64,000 nucleotides of DNA, taken from assembly GCA_950295325.1 (NCBI GenBank), contig OX485803.1, positions 20,956,001 through 21,020,000 on the forward strand, read 5' to 3'. Below are positions 1 to 11,081 of this stretch, piece by piece (position 1 is the first letter of the stretch; each line of letters starts with the position of its first letter). The position numbers and the translations under genes were made by a program. The DNA comes from Polytrichum commune (taxonomy: Eukaryota; Streptophyta; Polytrichopsida; Polytrichales; Polytrichaceae). The notes under the pieces are model-generated. The model saw only the letters and a program-made list of their open reading frames with translations, was not told where the DNA came from and did no database searches.

Positions 1-895
1 GGCGCCGTTGGTGAGAGGGCCCAAGTGATCCTAGTGTGGGTGAGGGCCCCGGGCGTTGGGAACGCCTCCCACCCACAAAGACTAGGAGGCATGAGGGTGA
101 GGCCATGAGCTATGCGTAGCTCATGGCGTGGTGATTCTAGAATGCTCAAGATCACCTCAATCGGAGGTGTGAGCTAGGAGTTATGGCCATTTGAGTGGGG
201 TGCTGTCCCGGGACAGCGCCCTGGTACAGCAGTGCCTGGGAGTGATTCCCGGGACTGCCAAGGTTCAAACAGGCATAACGTCCTCAATACTTGCCCGAAT
301 GGGGCAAGTGAGGAGTCCATTGGCATCTACGTGAAGTGTAGATGAAGATGGAGTGGTTGGTTGTTATGATCAGACATCATACAAGGAAGTTATGATGGTC
401 TGAAGCTGTGGGGGGGTTCTAGGTCCAGGAGCTAAAGGAAAATGTCCACTTGGCCCCAACTCTTGGTAGAGAGACAAGAGGTTGGTTGACGGTGGGGTAG
501 GGGCCCCACGTGAAGTCCTAGAGGCTTATATGGGTGAGGTGGTGTGGCCTCACCCACCCGAGGCCGAACGGCACGGCCTCCATGGGCATTGGCCCATTGT
601 GAGGCCATAGTTGCCTAGTATGCTTCGGGTTGTTGTAGTGTTGCTCCGGCAACGCGATGATCAACATAGGATTGGACTTCCATGGATGGAAGTCCACATT
701 GGGGAAATGGGTTACCGATTAAGGGGTGAGTCCCGAAAGCAAAGTAGGAGGGTTGGTTCCCTCCTATGAACTAATGGTCCGGGGTACGAGGAGCTAACCA
801 TTGGCATGGCGGAATGCGAAGGGTTAGCGACTCGTAACCTTTGCTAGAATTGAAAATTGGCAAGATTATTAAGGGACCTAGCAAGGGTTGCAACA
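1..895 (+). mobile_element. LTR of the TGTCGC Gypsy family (L1), cut by window start
   Basis: This is the same LTR as those of elements A, B, D and G, in the orientation of element B. It ends in GGGTTGCAACA, where other copies end in GGGTTGCGACA. The first ~80 bases of the LTR lie outside the window, so whether it is a solo LTR or the 3' LTR of a larger element cannot be told. It abuts the C-terminal coding region of the MULE transposase at 896, so it truncates that gene. The bases directly after it, GCAAC, would be the target duplication if the other end were visible. Confidence 0.85.
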
Positions 896-2516
896 GCAAC
901 CTTGGAACGGCGTGTGCTGAGGATGTTAGGGCCGAAGGCGATCGCGGGGAGGTGGGCACACGCTGCTGCTCACCATAACGCACGGGCGTCGTGGGAGGGG
1001 TGAAGAACTCGTCGTCGCTTGAACTGTCTTCCAAGGGCCTGATGGCATCGGGACATCTGCAAAGCCACTTCCAAACAGATGCGCTAATCCGTGTGACGTC
1101 AAAACGTGCCATGCTAAGGGAAAACGGGGTATCTGGGCAGCTAAGTGAAGAGGGACTTGTTGGAGACTGCCAGTGCACCTTGAAGCCTAACCATGTGGAC
1201 CTAATGCGGAAGAATGGAACCAGGGTCGCTCAAAGCAAGTCCTCACCTTATATACCCTAAACCACGCTACGTCATCCCGCATGTGGGAAGTGTCGTAACC
1301 TGCAGGCAGTCTTGTAACATGTATCCGTTACAACATGTGGTTGACTGTCAATATTTCTCTACCGGCATTGCTCCAAAAAGTCCTTCCTGCGCTTAAGGGA
1401 CATGTTGCTGCCATCGTCATTTGGCAAGAAATGCAAGTCCGGTTGGGAGGGCTCCACCAACCCATGTTTGATATGAGCTAGCAATGTCTGCTGCTTCCCC
1501 TGGACAACGTGGAAGTCTGCCAATAGGTGTTTTAGCAGGAAAGTGTCACCCGTGGCCACGTCCATGAACTCTGCGGCAAGCTTGCGGACATGTTCTTCGA
1601 TGTCCTCTTCGGAAAGTGTGACCCGTTGGCTGCCACTAGCAGGATTTGGTGTGGCGGTGGGCACTGGTGGTCCGATATCGTAACAATCATCAGGAAAATG
1701 CACAACAGGCTCCAATATGTTTCCACGGCCGCCCTCGGTTGTGCTTGCAAGGGATCCACAGTAACGTGTGATGATTCCCTCTGCAAGGCTAGGATGGAGC
1801 ATCATGAGGACTTTAATCTGATGTTTGCAAATGTTCCCCTTTAGAGCCCACACGCAGATACAGCAACCCCACTCACAGTCTGGGTTATACACAGAGTACA
1901 ATTTAGAGGCGTTGGTCTTGGAGGTACCGATTGCTGGGCCATCATCTGCAATGGGAAGAGTGACACAACTATCAGGAATTTCTCTCCCTTTGAGAACGGC
2001 ATTCATAACGAATTGCTCCTGTTTGAAGTTGGGGACGAACCCGTGTTGTTTCCTCATCGCCTGGTACCAATAATGGGAGAGAATTTCCTCCGTCAACTCG
2101 TATATGATCCAGTCCAAACGACATCCATGCGCTCTTCCTTTTGCGGTACGTAACGTGGCTTTAAGGTTAAGTGGTAGCTTTCAATGGCTGCATTTGTGTC
2201 CTGCCCAGCATACGGCAAGTTACGATGCCCCACAACCCACATATGGGTTTTGTCTGCCCATTGTTTGTTGAAATACGCCCAAAAATTATTCACAATGGGG
2301 AAACTCTCCATAAGTGCGTTGAGTTGGCGAAGAGCCCAAGGCCCCATTTCATCTCCAGGGGGGCATTTGGTATCGTACATAATACGACCCAATCCCTTGA
2401 GCACACCAGCCCGAATAGCATGGTCTTTAATTTTTGCCACCGCTTGTTTCAACCATGCACGACGGACATGCCAAAGACAGAGAAATACTTTCACTCCGGG
2501 CCATACAGACTGCAAC
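896..2516 (-). pseudogene. MULE transposase, C-terminal part (CxxH, catalytic E, SWIM finger)
   Basis: This is the downstream third of a Mutator-like transposase, a nuclear DDE enzyme that cuts and pastes MULE transposons. Read on the minus strand from 2516, it shows the family motif CLWHVRRAW (about 2484-2497), then TNAAIESYH with the presumed catalytic Glu (about 2178), then a SWIM zinc finger with CxC...CKH (about 1835-1855). A one-base frameshift near 2115 moves the reading frame between the Glu motif and the SWIM domain. A possible intron (donor near 1361, acceptor near 1203) leads to an acidic, proline-rich tail (SSSDDEFFTPPTTP). The tail is cut by LTR L1 at 895. The upstream end is cut by element A. 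The middle of the gene is at 25174-25728 and the N-terminus at 34770 upward. It is clearly inactive. Confidence 0.75.
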
Positions 2517-3492
2517 TGTCGCAACCCTTGCTAGCCCCCCCTTGACCATCTTGCCAATTTTCAATTCTAGCAAAGGTTACGAGTGGCTAACCCTTCGCAT
2601 TCCGCCATGCTAATGGTTAGCTCCTCCTACCCCGGACCTTATAGTTCATAGGAGGGAACCAACCCTCCTACTTTGCTTTCGGGACTCACCCCTTAATCGG
2701 TAACTCATTTCTTGGATGTGGACTTCCATCCATGGAAGTCCAATCCTATGTTGATCATCGCGTTGCCGGAGCAACACTACAACAACCCGAACCATACTAG
2801 GCAACTATGGCCTCCCAATGGGCCAATGCCCATGGAGGCCGTGCCGTTCGGCCTCGGGTGGGTGAGGCCACACCACCTCACCCATATAAGCCTCTAGGAC
2901 TTCACGCGGGGCCCCTACCCCACCGTCAACCAACCTCTTGTCTCTCTACCAAGAGTTGGGGCCAAGTGGACATTTTCCTTTAGCTGCTGGGCCTAGAACC
3001 CCCCAGCAGCTTCAGACCATCATAACTTCCTTGTATGGTGTTTGATGCTAACACTTGACCACTCCATCTTCATCTACGCTTCACGTAGATGCCGATGGAC
3101 CCCTCACTTGCCCCATTTGGGCAAGTTATGAGGACGTTATGCCTCTTTGAACCTTGGCAGTCCCGGGAGTCACTCCCAGGCACTGCTGCACCAGGGCGCT
3201 GTCCCGGGACAGCGCCCCACTCAAATGGCCATAACTCCTAGCTCACACCTCCGATTGAGGTGTTCTTGAGCATTCTAGAATCACCACGCCATGAGCTACG
3301 CATAGCTCATGGCCTTACCCTTGTGCTTCCTAGTCTCAGTGGGTGGGAGGCGTTCCCAACGCCCGGGGCCCTCACCCACACTAGGATCACTTGGGCCCTC
3401 TCACCAATGGCGCCACAAGTCCCGGGTGTCACTCCGGGGTCCCCCTTGTGCCCATGGTGTTTCGGGCACTCCTTATGGAGAGGTGCGCGACA
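2517..3492 (-). repeat. Element A 3' LTR (976 bp)
   Basis: Starts TGTCGCAACCC and ends GGTGCGCGACA. The matching 5' LTR is 17373-18072 plus 24898-25173, also 976 bp. The LTR is crowded with inverted repeats: 2719-2742, 2762-2775, 2835-2855, 2982-3011, 3071-3091, 3107-3125, 3195-3216 (perfect 22-bp palindrome), 3247-3261, 3289-3312 and 3349-3363. CATATAAG near 2882 is TATA-like on the plus strand, which is antisense to the element genes. Confidence 0.92.
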
Positions 3493-4307
3493 CTCACCCC
3501 CACCAAACGGAGTCGATGCCCTCATCGACTATACTCTTAGTCGGCACACCAATTCTCAAGTTGCCATCCTCTATGGTGCGGCATTGTGTTTACCTTAGGG
3601 CGCGACCCCCACAATGCATCTTCAAATTTGGCATAGTCCCACCGGTGTCGTTCCTAGGTGGTCCGTTAGCGACCTTGGATCTCTCATCCAAGGACCTAAC
3701 CTATACTAGACCCACCTACTTTGGGACTCACTTGGGTTGCCCCTCCTTTGGGGCCTCCCCCCGTTAGGCTCCACTAGCCTAACGTGACACATCTAGGCGA
3801 GACCTCAACGCTTCCACTAAGTTGTCTCGGTTGCAACTCCGAGATGGCTTTCCATTGTTAAGCCACGCCTCGATCGCACGGGGGTGATGCCAAGTCCCGC
3901 CCGACTCGGTTCCCACTTCGCTCTTTCGAGACATGGGTTCATGACTCCCATTCGCCAACTCTCGTTAGCTCGCGGGTAGCACTTTTATGAGCACGCGCCA
4001 TCACCTTGTCCCCGCCCGGACAAGCCCACAACTAAGAAGTTTCTTGGTTTTATCCAAGGCTCCTCCACGCCATGGCCCCCAATTACTCGGCTTACCCAAC
4101 CTAGTTTGGCATGTCTATTCCCCCTCTTCCATTAACCAAGCACAAGTACAAGACTAGGACCTCATCTCATACTTTTCTCTTTGCACCACTAAAGTTTGGA
4201 CTTTATTCCCTCAAGCCAAAGAACAAGTTAATGTTGTGGAGCAATTAGCCTCGAAGCTAAGTGTGCTACTAGCGTCTCTCCCCCACTAAAGGAGATTGAT
4301 GTCCTCA
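3493..4307 (-). other. Element A 3' untranslated region with polypurine tract
   Basis: Non-coding stretch between the pol stop and the 3' LTR. The minus strand ends in GGTGGGGGTGAG directly against the LTR (3493-3504), which is the expected position for the plus-strand primer tract. The same 815-bp segment is present in B, D, G and, diverged, in E. Open frames here are shared by identity between copies and do not look like genes. Confidence 0.75.
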
Positions 4308-6273
4308 TCAATGCCTACGCTTCATTTTATTGGAATGTCTAGCCTTAATTTCTTCAAAGTGCTTTACCAATTCCTTGCCGTTCATCATGTCTCTTGCCGC
4401 TACCCAAACGGCTTCTTTCTCATGGTATCCTCACCATTTCACCAAGTACTCCTTTGTTCATTTTCTTTTCTTTTTCACTTGGGCTTCCTACACTTGAGGA
4501 TGCCCTCCTACCTCATGTTCCAAATGACGTCCACAAGGTTGGGAGGTGGCCTAATGACTTGCTTGTGATCGGGCCACAAGGTGTTGTCCTAAAATGACTT
4601 TCGTAATGAGACATGAAATGTCGGATGCACTTTGATCTCCGGCGGTAATTCCAACTTATACATGTCCTTGAACACTTGGTCCACAATGGAAAACGAAGCT
4701 CCAATTTTGGACATGAACTTTTGGAGTAAGGCCTTTGGGCAAGGTGAAGTTGTCCACATTCAACAACACCTTATTGGCCCACCTCATACTCCACTTCGCG
4801 TCTTCCGGCATTGACTTGCACTCCGTAGCACCTTCGGGCTTTCTCCACCAACAACTTGGTCATCTCCAAGACTTGTTTACCATCCTTGGCAAGTCCTCAC
4901 CATCTTGGTTGAACTCTAGTGTTGAATGTGCCCCCTCGAGAGCTAGGTTAATAGGTTGGAGCGCATCCACTCCATAAGCCACCACAAAAGACCACCCCTT
5001 GGTAGCCAAGTGCGTGGCTACATTGCAATTACAATCCACTCGACCCACATAGTCCGCCCAATCTCCTTGGTCTGCCCCCACCAAGTTCCTCAAGTATTGC
5101 TTCAAGACTCCATTCACATGCTCCGCTTTCCCATTCATTTGGGAATGCAAGGCCGTGCTAAACCTTAGTTTCATTCCGACCTCCTTAGAGAAATGTATTG
5201 AAAATGCACTTGTGAACTTTGGATCTTGATCCCACACAATCACTCTTGGCAACCCGTGGTGCCTCAACCATCCTTTGAGAAAAGGCTATGCGGTCTCCAA
5301 CGCGGTGGCGGTTCCCACAATCGGCACCATGTGTCCCAACTTGGCAAACCGCTCTACCATCAACAAGATGGCATCATACCCATGTGACTCCGGCAAACTT
5401 GTGATCAAGTCCATGCACATACTATGCCATGGCGCCGACGGGATAGGCAACGGTTGCAAGAAACCGCCTTGCTTTTGGTAAAAGGCTCGGTTCACTTGGC
5501 ACTTTAATTCGAGCCTTCACAAAGTGGGCTATATCTTCCTTTTATGCACCGCCAATGGTATCTCTTTGACACCATTCTATGGTGGTTTTCTTTTTCTCCT
5601 CTATGGCCGGCAATAGGACTATCATATTCCTCCTTCAAAACCGATAGCCTCAACTTGCCTTGTGGCACATACACCCAACTTTGCTTGCACTTGAACAATC
5701 CGTCCACCAACTTAACCTCTTTAAGCACCTTGCTCTTGCGAAGCTCACCTAAAGGTTTTTGTGCCTCGGGGTAGTTAATTTACCCCTCTCGTATCTTGCA
5801 TCACAAGTTTCCTTCACCGGCACACATTAGCCACAAGGTTTGGATGGTTCTCATTGCTTGGAACTCTTCCCGTCTACTTAGCGCATCCGGCACCACATTT
5901 CCATGGTCCGGTTTGTGGACCAACTCCACCTTCATAAGCGCCAAACTATCATGCCACCGCAATGACTTGGTGCTCACTTGCGCTTGTATATGTTAAAATA
6001 CTTTTAGGACACATTGTCCATGTAGACCTTTGCTTTGTGCGACCCCAAATAATGTCGCCACATCTTCAAGCAATGCACTACGGCAAAGAAGTTCTTTGTC
6101 ATCAGTTGGTTGTCTTCTTTGACAACCATCGAGCCTCAAGCCCCCATATGCAAAGGCCATCCATCTTACATTAACAATCCATCATTGGCAAAGTTACTCG
6201 CCCCCGTATGCACCTCAAAAGGTTTGTCAAACTCCATGAACTTGAGCACGGGCGGTGAAGAGAACTTGCTCTT

Positions 6274-7250
6274 TGTCGCGCACCTTTCCATGAGGAGTGG
6301 CCGAAACACCATGGGCACAAGGGGGACCCCGGAGTGACACCCGGGACTTGTGGCGCCGTTGGTGAGAGGGCCCAAGTGATCCTAGTGTGGATGAGGTCCC
6401 CGGGCGTTGGGAACGCCTCCCATCCACGAAGAGTAGGAGGCACAAGGGTAAGGCCATGAGCTATGCGTAGCTCATGGCGTAGTGATTCTAGAATGCTCAA
6501 GAACACCTCAATCGGAGGTGTGAGCTAGGAGTTATGGCCATTTGAGTGGGGCGCTGTCCCGGGACAGCGCCCTGCTACAGCAGTGCCTGGGAGTGATTCC
6601 CGGGACTGCCAAGGTTCAAACAGGCATAACTTCCTCACCACTTGCCCGAATGGGGCAAGTGAGGAGTCCATCGGCATCTACGTGAAGCGTAGATGAAGAT
6701 GGAGTGGTTGGTTGCTGGAGTCAGACATCATACAAGGAAGTTATGATGGTCTGAAGCTGCTGGGGGCTTCTAGGCCCAGCGGCTAAGGGAAAATGTCCAC
6801 TTGGCCCCAACTCTTGGTAGAGAGACAAGAGGTTGGTTGACGGTGGGGTAGGGGCCCCGCGTAGAGTCCTAGAGGCTTATATGGGTGAGGAGGTGTGGCC
6901 TCACCCACCCGAGGCCGAACGGCACGGCCTCCATGGGCTTTGGCCCATTGTGAGGCCATAGTTGCCTAGTATGGTTCGGGTTGTTGTAGTGTTGCTCCGG
7001 CAACGCGATGATCAACATAAGATTGGACTTCCATGGATGGAAGTCCACATCTAAGGAGTGGTTACCGATTAAAGGGGTGAGTCCCGAAATCAAAGTAGGA
7101 GGGTTGGTTCCCCTCCTATGAACTAATGGTCCGGGGTACGAGGAGCTAACCATTGGCATGGCGGTATGCGAAGGGTTAGCGACTCGTAACCTTTGCTAGA
7201 ATTGAAAATTGGCAAGATGGTCAAAGGGGGGGCTAGCAAGGGTTGCGACA
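6274..7250 (+). mobile_element. Solo LTR S1 in element A
   Basis: A complete 977-bp LTR of the same family in the opposite orientation, TGTCGCGCACC to GGGTTGCGACA, with no internal region. It is flanked by the duplication CTCTT (6269-6273 and 7251-7255). The RNase H-coding remnant of A continues on both sides. It most likely formed by recombination between the two LTRs of a former full insertion. Confidence 0.92.
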
Positions 7251-8137
7251 CTCTTAAGCTCCCCAAAGACTTGGTGACAAGGCTAGTCCCATTCTTGGAA
7301 TAGCCATTTCCTCCATAAGTCGAGTAAGGCCCTAGCAACCTTAAAACAAATCTAGAATGAAGTGGTGGTAGTAGTTGGCTAGGCCAACCAATGATCTAAG
7401 CTTTTTTTTTTTGAGTCAAGGACCAATTTTCCTCTTGGATTGCCTTGAAATTCTTCATGTTTGTCCACCGACTTCCTTTGTCACCACATGCCTCAAGAAC
7501 TCAATTTCTTCTTGAGCAAAGTTGCAATTCACTTCTTGGCGGTAACATTTTGAGCAACACATTGGTGAATACATCCTTGTATCTCACCAACATCCCACAA
7601 GTATGGTTTGGGGGAGGCCCATCTTTCCTAGCTTCCCCATGAGTTCCTTGGAGTTGCTTCAATTGAACCACGACCATTATGTTTACCATATTTCATTTGG
7701 TCCATTAAGACCAAATTCAACTTGGGTCCTCCTACCATAGGAGTCCTTGTCAATTTGAACCTTAATTCTTTGCCATTATGACACATCATAATGCACGGCA
7801 AGCACACCGGCTTGCGCCTCACATCTATCATGTGAGTTTCAAAGAAGGCGGCCTTCACAATGACATGCATTTCATTTATTTCACATGGTGTGAAATTTTG
7901 ACAAAATTCCAATGTCCCACATTGAAAGGTTACATGCATCGCGGCCTCCTTTGTCTCATGCGGTTCGCCCTTTCCAAACCGCACCTTGGTGGGGTTCACC
8001 ACTCTACCAATCGGCAAACCCCAACTCCCTTGTGAGCTTTGGGGTCATGAAAGAATGCCTTAACTCTTTGTCAACCCATGAGACAAGCCTCCCATTCATT
8101 TGAGCCTCAAGGTACAAAATACTTGGCCTCGGCTTAA

Positions 8138-8963
8138 CCCCTAAGTGCCCGAGCAACCATATATGGTTGACCAAAAATTTCGGCTCGTTTGTATGTGGGC
8201 AGGTAAATTCCTTTGACCACGTAAATTTTTTTGTCGGGCAGTATGGAAGGGCAATTTTTGGATTGAGGCGTTTTTGACCAAAAAGAGTAAATATTCGATT
8301 TTAGAGAGGGTCGCAAAGGCATATATGTCCGTGATGTAGGGAATGGGTGGACAAAGTGCTTTACTATTTTCTCAATGGTTCAGCTAATTGGACTATTGTA
8401 CTTGTTTTTGACATCCAAAGAGTTCTCATTATTCATTTCTTTTGAAAAGTGTCGTAGTGGAAAGAGTAAAAAAAAATCCGTATTTTCGACCATCGAATAT
8501 TAGTATTCACAATTACCAATGTGAAGTAATTTGCAATATCAAATCATCAAGTGTTAAAATAAAGAAAATGCAGTTCAAGAATTGCAAGGAGGATTGCGAA
8601 ATGATTGGGATAGCTCTATATGCATACATAGGGTCTTTGGAATCACATTTTTGTATTCTTTCACATGTTGGAGTTGTTCGTGTCACCTCAAATTCCTAAA
8701 AATACTTATGAGCAAATCATACCTACATTGTGGGGAGGGGCGGCATACAAAAAAAAGAATGTATACATTTCTCTTGTTTGAATCTCACAACTCTTATGCA
8801 ATCTCGGTCTCAAAATTGGTATGCATACTAATAAACAAGTTCTTTAGACATCTATACGGTTAGATTTTGGATAAAAGACAAATTCCTCCATTGGGGATTG
8901 TATTAAAGCCATGCACATATTTCTTAGGAAAAGTGCATTCCGAAAGGCTTGGGCACTTAGGGG
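8138..8963. mobile_element. TTAA-flanked MITE, piggyBac-like ends
   Basis: An 826-bp AT-rich non-coding insertion in element A. It has terminal inverted repeats of about 17 bp with one mismatch (CCCCTAAGTGCCCGAGC against CCCCTAAGTGCCCAAGC) and duplicated TTAA on both sides (8134-8137, 8964-8967). The same site in B (near 20040), D (near 32255) and G (near 49130) is uninterrupted, with a single TTAA, which proves an insertion. TTAA target plus a terminus beginning CCC is typical of piggyBac. No transposase is encoded, so the superfamily is inferred from the ends only. Confidence 0.82.
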
Positions 8964-8967
8964 TTAA

Positions 8968-9307
8968 GGCTACTAGCCTTGGCCACAAAGCCATCGTCCT
9001 ACATTTGGTCCTCGGCAACTTGGCTTGGCTTGGTCCGCAAAGCCAACTTTAAACATTTCGTCCGCGGGACAAATTGGTTTGGTGCCACAAAACCAATTTC
9101 TAATAATTTGTCCGCAAAACAAACATGTTTTGCCTTGGTAGTACAAAGCCACCTTCCCACACTCCGTCCGCGGCACGAACATGAATTGCCTTGGTAGGAC
9201 AAACCCACCTCCCAACATTCCATCCGCGGCACAAGTATGATTTGCTTTGGAAGCATAAAGCCACCTTTCAACATTCCGTCCGCGGCACCAACATGTTTTG
9301 CCTAAGT
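8968..9307 (-). repeat. 56-bp tandem repeat in element A gag region
   Basis: About six degenerate units of ~56 bp. Each contains a form of CGCGGACGGAATGTT followed by an AAGGTGG...ACCAAGGCAA core (minus-strand reading). The intact element E has only a single related unit (about 14490-14550). It is cut at its far end by insertion of element E. Confidence 0.8.
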
Positions 9308-9312
9308 AAAAT

Positions 9313-10253
9313 TGTCGCGACCCTTGCTAGTTTTTCTCCACTTAGCTCAATCGCTTTCCAACTCTAGCAAGTGTCCCGAGCGCTAACCTGCACATCCCAC
9401 GCACATGCATGGTTAGCTCCCAAAACCGCGGACCTTCAATCCCATATTTGGTCACCAAACCCTCATACACATGCATTCGGGACTCTTTCCCCTTAGTAGG
9501 TAACCCATCGCTAAGGTGGACTTCCATCCATGGAAGTCCACTCCCTACTTGGTCATAGTGTTGCTAGGACAACACTACAACCACCCGGAGCACATTGCCA
9601 AGTATGCTCCGGGGGGGGTCGGTCGGCAAAGCCGCCTCACCCATATAAGCCTCTAGGACTTTTGGCGGGGCCCCTCCCCCACCGTCAACATCCCTTTTGT
9701 CTCTCTACCAAGAGTTGGGGCCAAGTAGACATTTTCCCTTAGCCGCTGGGTCTAGAAGCCTCCCTGCAGCTTCAGACCTTCATAACTTCCACGTGCGGTC
9801 TCTGAATTTAACAACCAACCACTCTATCGTCATCTACATTTCACGTAGATTCCTATGGACACCTCACTTGCCCTATTCGGGCAAGTATTGAGGAAGTTAT
9901 GCCTGTTTAAACCTTTGCAGTCCCGGGAGCCACTCCCAGGCCCCTGCTGTTCCAGGGCGCTGTCCCGGGACAGCATCCCACTCAAAGTGCCATATCTCCT
10001 AGCTCACACCTCAGATTGAGGTGTTCTTTAGCATTCTAGAATCGGGACGCCATAAGCTACTCATAGCTTATGGCTTTACCCTCATGACTCCTAGTCTTTG
10101 TGGGTGGGAGGCGTTCTAAACGCCCGGGGCCCTCACCCACCTTAGGATCACTTGGTCCCTCTCACCAATGGCGTCACAAGTCCCGGGTGTCACTCCGGGG
10201 TCCCCCTTGTGCCCATGGTGTTGCGGGCACTCCTCATGGAGAGGTGCGCGACA
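9313..10253 (-). repeat. Element E 3' LTR (941 bp)
   Basis: TGTCGCGACCC to GGTGCGCGACA. It differs from the other E LTR near 9851, 10103 and 10141. It keeps most of the stem-loops of the family LTR, but with changed sequence: the stem at 10050-10073 is CCATAAGCTA/TAGCTTATGG, where family A has CCATGAGCTA/TAGCTCATGG. Confidence 0.95.
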
Positions 10254-11081
10254 CTCACCCCCACCAAATGGAGTCGATGCCCTCATCGACTATACTTATA
10301 GTCGGGCACACCAATTCTCAAGTTGCCATCCTCTCTTGGTGTGGCATTGTGTTTTCTTTAGGGCGCTACCCCCACAATGCATCTTCAAATTTGGCAAAGT
10401 CTCAAAGGTGTCGATCCTAGGTGGTCCGTTTAGGAAAACCCCGGACATCTTGTCCAAGGACCTAAACTACACTAGACTCACCTACTTTGAGACTTACTTG
10501 GGTGACCCTTCCTTTGGGGCCACCCAAGTTAGGCTCCACTAGCCTAACTCTATCATTTTGACACAACTAGGTTGGACCTCAACGCTTCTACTAAGTTGCC
10601 TCGGTTGCCACTCCGAGATGGCTTTCCTTTGTTAAGCCACGTCTCGATCGCACGGGGGTGATGCCAAGTCCCGCCCGACTTGGCTCCCACTTTGCTCTTT
10701 CGAGACATGGGTTCATGACGCCCATGCGTCAACTCGCATTGGCTCGTGGGTTGCACTTTTATAAGCACGCGCCATCACCTTGCCCCCGCCCGGACAAAAC
10801 CATGGCTAAGAGGTTTTTGGTTTTATCCAAGACCCCTCTAAGCCATGGTCCCCATTACTCGGCCTACCCAACCTAGTTTAGCATATATATTCCTCCCTCT
10901 TCCACTAACCAAGCACAAGTACAAGACTAGGACCTCATCTTATACTTTTCTCTTTGCACCACTAAAGTTGAACTTTATTGCCTTAAGCGAAAATGAACAA
11001 GTACATAATGTGGAGGACATTGCCTCCAAGTTAAGGGTGCTACTAACATCTCTCCCCCACTAAAGGAGATTGATGTCCTCA
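10254..11081 (-). other. Element E polypurine tract and 3' untranslated region
   Basis: 828 bp between the polyprotein stop and the 3' LTR. The minus strand reads TGGTGGGGGTGAG directly at the LTR (10254-10266), the expected plus-strand priming tract. No gene is seen in the remainder. Confidence 0.75.

Noticed and set aside
896-900. GCAAC after LTR L1 as proof of a target duplication
   Set aside because: The other border is outside the window. GCAAC is also the duplication of element A, and GCAACCC occurs at the LTR ends, so coincidence cannot be excluded.
3260-3767. Long open frames at the inner end of every LTR (for example 3309-3767, 23645-24103, 27747-28214)
   Set aside because: They recur only because the LTR and adjoining untranslated region are nearly identical between copies. 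They overlap in several frames, run against the element coding strand and match no protein.
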